10,387 nt of DNA from Desulfurobacteriaceae bacterium (GTDB lineage Bacteria > Aquificota > Aquificia > Desulfurobacteriales > Desulfurobacteriaceae): assembly GCA_027064485.1 (NCBI GenBank), contig JAMOPR010000189.1, forward strand, positions 1 through 10,387, written 5' to 3'. Positions 6,797-10,387 of the stretch are shown piece by piece (position 1 is the first letter of the stretch; every line of letters starts with the position of its first letter). Made by a program: the position numbers and the translations under genes. The notes below the pieces were generated by a model. That model searched no databases, was not told the DNA's origin, and saw only the letters and a list, made by a program, of their open reading frames with translations.

Positions 6797-8675
6797 TTTC
6801 TATGGTTACTCCTTCCATTTTGAATTTTCCAAATCCCTTTATGTCGGAAAGGATACCTTCTCTTGATTTTTCAATTTTCTTTATGTTGCTTTCGTATATT
6901 TCTGCTTTTTTTCTTGTTAGAGCACTTTCTTCTTGTCTTGTTCTTACCACTTTAGGAGTGATGAATACCAATAAGTTAGTTTTTTCTATTTGGTGTCCCG
7001 TTTTCTTAAACAGATTACCAATAAGTGGAATGTTGCCTAAAATAGGAACTCTTTCTACTGTAGTGAGTTTTTTACTTTTGATTAAACCGCCTATTACTAA
7101 AGTTTGTCCGTCTTGAACGTCAACGGTTGTTTTTGCCTCTCTTTTTGAAGTTATTGGAGCAGTTTGGTCGGCGTTTGCGTATCCTACAACGTCTTCAACT
7201 TTTTCGTAAATCTTTAAGCGGATATCTCCGGATGCAGTAATGTGAGGAGTTATTTTTAATGTAATACCTACGTCTTTGTAATCGTAACTGATTACAGGAT
7301 TGTTGTTTGCGTCGTATTTAAGTCCGGTAGAATAGGGAATTACCTTGGATATGTTGATTTCAGCTTCTTCGTTATCTAACGTAAGTATCTGAGGTGTTGC
7401 TATGACATTTACTCCTCCCTCTTTAGCGTAAGCGTTTATGAGCAATCCGATATCTGGCTTTCCGCTACGCCATTTGGCAAGACCTAATAAAAGACCTGGG
7501 GAAGCAGAAGGATAACCTTCTTGCAGTGGGAGGTTACCGTATAAACTACCGCCGAAAGGAACTAAATCACCACGAGATAGGAATTTCCATTCAACTCCCA
7601 TTTGCAGTAATTTATCCATGGACATTTCTGCGATTTGAACTTCTACGAATACCTGAGGTCTCTTGACGTCAATGTTTTTAATGATGTCTTTTATTATTTG
7701 AAAATCCTCCGGGGAGGAAAGTATTATAAGTGCGTTGCTGCCTTTATCTGCTACTATTTTAACTGTTCCTGTGAGTCCCAGCTTTTGAGAATTGCCTTTG
7801 AATAGCTTATCCAGTATTTTCGCCGTATCTTCGGCAAAAGAGTAGTTAAGTTTTACCACGTGAATGTTTCCTTCTTCTACCTTCAAAGGTTTGTCCAATT
7901 TTTTATAAAGTTCTGCGACTTCTTTAATTACGTTGGGCGTTCCTACCACATATAGAGTGTTTGTTCTGCTGTCCACGGCGAAGTGGTAATAGTCCCTTCC
8001 CGGCAGAGGGTATGTTCTGACGATGTCTGAAGCGAATGATTTGTTTAGTAAAGCTGTGAGGATTTTGGCAGCATCTCCTGCTTTTCCGTTCTTAAATTGG
8101 AAAGAAGCTATTTCAAACTTTACAGGTGTTACATCGAGGCGGCGCAGCACTTTCTCAATTTTGTGGATATTCTTTTCTTTGTCCGTTATAACTATGGCGT
8201 TGGCATCTCTAACGTAGCTCGCTCTGCCTATAGGAGAAAGTAGGTTTCTTATAAGTCCTTCTACAGTTACGCTTTTTAGGTGGCGAGGAACGATTATGTA
8301 TGTGAGTATTCTATCCCCGCCGTCGATTTTTCCGCTTTTAACGGTGGCGTTTTCCTTAGTAGCGCTTCTGCTTCTTACTATTTTTACGTAACTGCCGTAA
8401 TCAACTATTTGGTATCCCAATTCATCAAGGGCTGCAGTGTATAGGTCCAGCAACTGTTTTTTGGGGATAGGTTGGGGAGATATGATTGTAATTTTTCCTC
8501 TTAAATCCGGAGGGACGATGAAGTTTTTCCCTGTAGCTTGGCTGACTATTTTTGTGAAGTCCTGAATGTCGGCAGAATCAAGGTTTATTTGAACCGTTTG
8601 ATTATGTTGATTTGCCGCCAGTGCAGGCGTTGATAGGAGCGTTAAAACAGTTGCAATAGTTAAAAGTTTTCTCAT
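6786..8675 (-). CDS. gspD: GspD, type II secretion outer-membrane secretin
   Basis: Outer-membrane channel subunit of a T2SS. The 629-residue precursor starts with a signal peptide (1-20, ending ALA before Ala-Asn). The order of domains is typical of GspD: N0/STN (about 27-100), N1 (about 122-181, ILTYIIVPRHLKSVTVEGLI), N2 (about 187-262), N3 (about 270-338) and the secretin core (about 340-578). The core carries the hallmark VPILGNIPLIGNLF (543-556), then NLLVFITPKVV. A highly charged tail of about 50 residues follows, with no clear match to the pilotin-binding S domain of enterobacterial GspD. GGAGGG (8685-8680) lies four bases before the ATG and includes the last base of the gspC stop; the gap is nine bases. 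Its placement after a PDZ-containing gspC supports GspD rather than PilQ. Confidence 0.96.
   Translation of the reverse strand: MRKLLTIATVLTLLSTPALAANQHNQTVQINLDSADIQDFTKIVSQATGKNFIVPPDLRGKITIISPQPIPKKQLLDLYTAALDELGYQIVDYGSYVKIVRSRSATKENATVKSGKIDGGDRILTYIIVPRHLKSVTVEGLIRNLLSPIGRASYVRDANAIVITDKEKNIHKIEKVLRRLDVTPVKFEIASFQFKNGKAGDAAKILTALLNKSFASDIVRTYPLPGRDYYHFAVDSRTNTLYVVGTPNVIKEVAELYKKLDKPLKVEEGNIHVVKLNYSFAEDTAKILDKLFKGNSQKLGLTGTVKIVADKGSNALIILSSPEDFQIIKDIIKNIDVKRPQVFVEVQIAEMSMDKLLQMGVEWKFLSRGDLVPFGGSLYGNLPLQEGYPSASPGLLLGLAKWRSGKPDIGLLINAYAKEGGVNVIATPQILTLDNEEAEINISKVIPYSTGLKYDANNNPVISYDYKDVGITLKITPHITASGDIRLKIYEKVEDVVGYANADQTAPITSKREAKTTVDVQDGQTLVIGGLIKSKKLTTVERVPILGNIPLIGNLFKKTGHQIEKTNLLVFITPKVVRTRQEESALTRKKAEIYESNIKKIEKSREGILSDIKGFGKFKMEGVTIENVN
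6809..6816 (-). promoter_or_regulatory. Ribosome binding site of gspE with long spacing
   Basis: Minus-strand GGAAGGAG lies inside the 3' end of gspD and is separated from the gspE ATG by about 12 bases, longer than usual. The stretch between holds in-frame stops, so no closer upstream start is available. It suggests moderate or coupled initiation. Confidence 0.55.
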
Positions 8676-8679
8676 AGTT

Positions 8680-8685
8680 CCCTCC
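8680..8685 (-). promoter_or_regulatory. Ribosome binding site of gspD
   Basis: Minus-strand GGAGGG lies four bases before the gspD ATG and overlaps the gspC stop codon by one base. It matches the site in front of pilQ, so both secretins carry the strongest ribosome sites in the block. Confidence 0.75.
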
Positions 8686-9509
8686 TATTCCAATTCGTAG
8701 TGGAGTATTGTTTGCTTGCCGTTTCTAAAAACCGTTATTGTTACCGAATCGGAAGATTTAAGTTGTTCAAATGCTGAAAATGAATCTTCAGGTGTTTTGA
8801 TGGTTATGTTATTGATTGATGTTATGATGTCTCCAGGTCTGATTCCTAATTTGTATATGAAGCTTTGCCTATTTACGTAAAGAACCTTCAATCCCGATAC
8901 TGGGTTATCAACGGGTAGTATGTTTATGTATCTCAGGAATTTCCCAGAAGAGATTTCTCTGATTATTTCACTTTTTTTAACAGAGTAGGTATGTTGTGAA
9001 AGAGAACTGATAGAAGATAGAGGGTTTATACTATTGCCTGGAAAGTTTCTTGTTTTGAATAGTCTGAGTTGAACCTCTTCTCCGTTTTTTGAAAAAATTA
9101 CACAGTTGGGCGTTATTTTTTTAACTTTAAAGCCGTTTATTTCTTCTCCTACTGTAACGGGTTGAGTTTTTCCTGTTTGCATGTCTTTTAAAAGAGCGAT
9201 ACTGTGCCTACATTGGCTACAGATTATTGTTCCTTTTAATACATAGTTGTTTAGATTGAATGTGATTGTTTCTTTTATAGGTTGTGCATTAATTGGGTGG
9301 TGGGCTTGGGGAGACTTAAAAAATCCTTCTTTCTCTAGCGGAACGAAAACTGGAATTTTAAAGCTTGGGGACTTTAGTTGGAGCCCTGATAGATTTACAC
9401 ATGGTTTAATCTTAAATAGGAATAGGGACGAAATGAAAGAGGAAAGGGCATAGGCTAAGAAAATGATAGATAGAGTTAGAAAAACATTAATTTGCTTTTC
9501 TACTTTCAT
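8685..9509 (-). CDS. gspC: GspC, type II secretion inner-membrane connector with PDZ domain
   Basis: GspC anchors in the inner membrane and reaches the N-terminal domains of GspD; its HR domain contacts the secretin and its PDZ domain affects substrate handling. The 274-residue product has one N-terminal membrane segment (about 8-33), a linker, an HR domain (about 83-153; NNYVLKGTIICS, then VTVGEEINGFKVKKIT) and a C-terminal PDZ domain (about 188-272; GLKVLYVN, then LGIRPGDIITSINNITI). HR plus PDZ is the classical GspC layout and separates it from PilP, which has no PDZ. Cys97 and Cys100 form a CxxC in the HR domain, with Cys136 further on, which is unusual as far as I know. The start overlaps the upstream gene by 23 bases, with GGAG (9523-9520) ten bases upstream of the ATG. 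Confidence 0.9.
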   Translation of the reverse strand: MKVEKQINVFLTLSIIFLAYALSSFISSLFLFKIKPCVNLSGLQLKSPSFKIPVFVPLEKEGFFKSPQAHHPINAQPIKETITFNLNNYVLKGTIICSQCRHSIALLKDMQTGKTQPVTVGEEINGFKVKKITPNCVIFSKNGEEVQLRLFKTRNFPGNSINPLSSISSLSQHTYSVKKSEIIREISSGKFLRYINILPVDNPVSGLKVLYVNRQSFIYKLGIRPGDIITSINNITIKTPEDSFSAFEQLKSSDSVTITVFRNGKQTILHYELE

Positions 9510-10387
9510 TTATAACTTTCTCCACGTATTCAAGCTGTTTTTCTTTATCATCTAAAGGTATTTCTTCATCAATTAAAGCATATTTTAACTTATTTAGAAT
9601 TTCTTTGAAAAGAGGACCAGGTTTTAATTTGAAGTGATTAATTAAGTCTTTACCGTCAACTAATGGTTTAACGTATCTCCACTCTTTCAAATATTTGAGA
9701 ATTTTTTCTCGTGTGTTTTCTGACTCCGGATATGCTGCTAAGAGTAGGAGAAACTCTTCGCTTCTATTTTTAAGTAAGGAGTAGATTTCGCTGTTTTTGT
9801 TTGTTTTTTCTATTTTTTTAATTGTGGGAATTACTGAGCGGCACATTTCAAGAATTTCATTTTTCTCTTTTTCGGGAATAGCTAAAAAGTTGAGATAGTT
9901 TTCAACCTTTTCGTGTTTTTCTTTTAAAAAGAGAGCGCCAAAAAACGGCAAGTGATAACTGATTGGATGTTCAGGAAAGTTTAGTTTGTGCCAAATGGTG
10001 ACTTTTCTCAGCCTTTCAAACAAATCTTTTTTCCATCTACTCCAATTTAGGTTTTCGAAGAGAGAAGATAGGACTTTGTGTCTTTCCAGCTTGTTCAATA
10101 CTCTTAATGGATTATCTTCCAGCATTATTTGCTTGAGTTCGTGATATATTCTTTGCCCTTCAACTGTTTTGAATAGTTTTCTTTGAACAGCCATCTTTAA
10201 GAGTTTTTCTGTGTGACTTCCCAATTCGAATCTATAACGTGTGGCAAATCTTAAAGCTCTTAGAATGCGGGTTGGGTCCTCTACAAAAGAGAGGGAGTGA
10301 AGGACGCGGATTTTTTTATCCTTTATATCTTTAAGACCGCCGAAGAAGTCTATCAGTTTTCCAAAATCTTTAGAGTTTATTTTTATT
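9487..10387 (-). CDS. Class II tRNA nucleotidyltransferase / poly(A) polymerase-family protein (C-terminal 299 residues; N-terminus off the right edge)
   Basis: These enzymes add C and/or A to the 3' end of tRNA in the cytoplasm. The frame is open to the right edge, so the catalytic GG-DxD head is outside the window. Visible near the edge (numbering from the first visible residue) are FGGLKDI (15-21), the base-recognition motif D EDxxR as EDPTR (36-40), its continuation ILRALRFATRY (41-51), and motif E, QRIYHELKQIM (78-88). A helical body and tail follow, ending with LKPGPLFKEIL (254-264), as in tails of this family. Whether it is a full CCA-adding, CC-adding or A-adding enzyme cannot be told, because the deciding head and flexible loop are missing. 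Aquifex is known to split the job between two enzymes, and some relatives carry N-terminal DHH and CBS domains. The stop lies inside gspC (23-base overlap), suggesting cotranscription. Confidence 0.88.
   Translation of the reverse strand, partial: IKINSKDFGKLIDFFGGLKDIKDKKIRVLHSLSFVEDPTRILRALRFATRYRFELGSHTEKLLKMAVQRKLFKTVEGQRIYHELKQIMLEDNPLRVLNKLERHKVLSSLFENLNWSRWKKDLFERLRKVTIWHKLNFPEHPISYHLPFFGALFLKEKHEKVENYLNFLAIPEKEKNEILEMCRSVIPTIKKIEKTNKNSEIYSLLKNRSEEFLLLLAAYPESENTREKILKYLKEWRYVKPLVDGKDLINHFKLKPGPLFKEILNKLKYALIDEEIPLDDKEKQLEYVEKVINESRKAN

Larger units (their letters stand above)
1..9509 (-). other. Putative operon gspCDEF-pilMNOPQ (hybrid type II secretion / type IV pilus cluster)
   Basis: Nine genes follow one another on the minus strand. 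The junctions are gspC-gspD gap 9, gspD-gspE overlap 11, gspE-gspF gap 0, gspF-pilM overlap 4, pilM-pilN overlap 14, pilN-pilO overlap 1, pilO-pilP gap 3 and pilP-pilQ gap 4 bases. Every ribosome site lies partly or wholly inside the preceding gene. No hairpin with a T tract was noticed at any junction. The upstream nucleotidyltransferase gene also overlaps gspC, so the transcript probably begins further right, outside the window. Single-transcript status is inferred from spacing. Confidence 0.8.

Noticed and set aside
6802..7116. Plus-strand open frame of 104 codons
   Set aside because: It is antisense to the conserved end of the gspD secretin core; no ribosome site or domain supports it.
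9487..10224. Reading the rightmost gene as a complete 245-residue protein starting at 10224
   Set aside because: That start is a TTG (Leu) within a frame that stays open to the right edge. The upstream part encodes the conserved EDPTR and ILRALRFA motifs, so the gene is longer and is cut by the window edge.

Overview
The window is one compact, co-directional block of genes on the minus strand, so it reads from the right edge to the left. The organism looks like a Gram-negative-type (diderm), probably thermophilic bacterium. Two secretins imply an outer membrane. The DNA is AT-rich, the proteins are rich in Lys, Glu and Ile, and Arg is written mostly as AGA/AGG and Ile often as ATA. This would suit the Aquificota (for example Desulfurobacteriaceae), but that placement is inference from composition and gene style, with no marker gene behind it.

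Layout in transcription order: (i) the C-terminal part of a class II tRNA nucleotidyltransferase / poly(A) polymerase-family gene entering from the right edge (10387-9487); (ii) a type II secretion (T2SS) set gspC (9509-8685), gspD (8675-6786), gspE (6796-5195), gspF (5194-3977); (iii) a type IV pilus (T4P) assembly set pilM (3980-2931), pilN (2944-2396), pilO (2396-1797), pilP (1793-1356), and pilQ (1351 to beyond the left edge). No gap between genes exceeds 9 bases, and five of the nine junctions overlap. There is therefore no room for an internal terminator or a conventional promoter between genes, and the block is best read as one operon. Its promoter, if single, lies off the right edge. 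No RNA gene, mobile element, CRISPR array or long repeat was seen.

How the parts would work together: GspE (ATPase) and GspF (polytopic platform protein) form the motor. PilM (actin-like, cytoplasmic) with PilN and PilO (single-pass, coiled coil plus ferredoxin-like domain) forms the inner-membrane assembly platform. GspC and PilP are two related periplasmic connectors, and GspD and PilQ are two different secretins. The cluster thus encodes one motor and one platform but two connector/secretin pairs, with no gspL or gspM, no pilins or pseudopilins, no PilT and no prepilin peptidase in view. That hybrid T2SS/T4P gene content is the most interesting thing here. Whether it is one machine with interchangeable exits, or two machines whose genes sit together, cannot be settled from this window.
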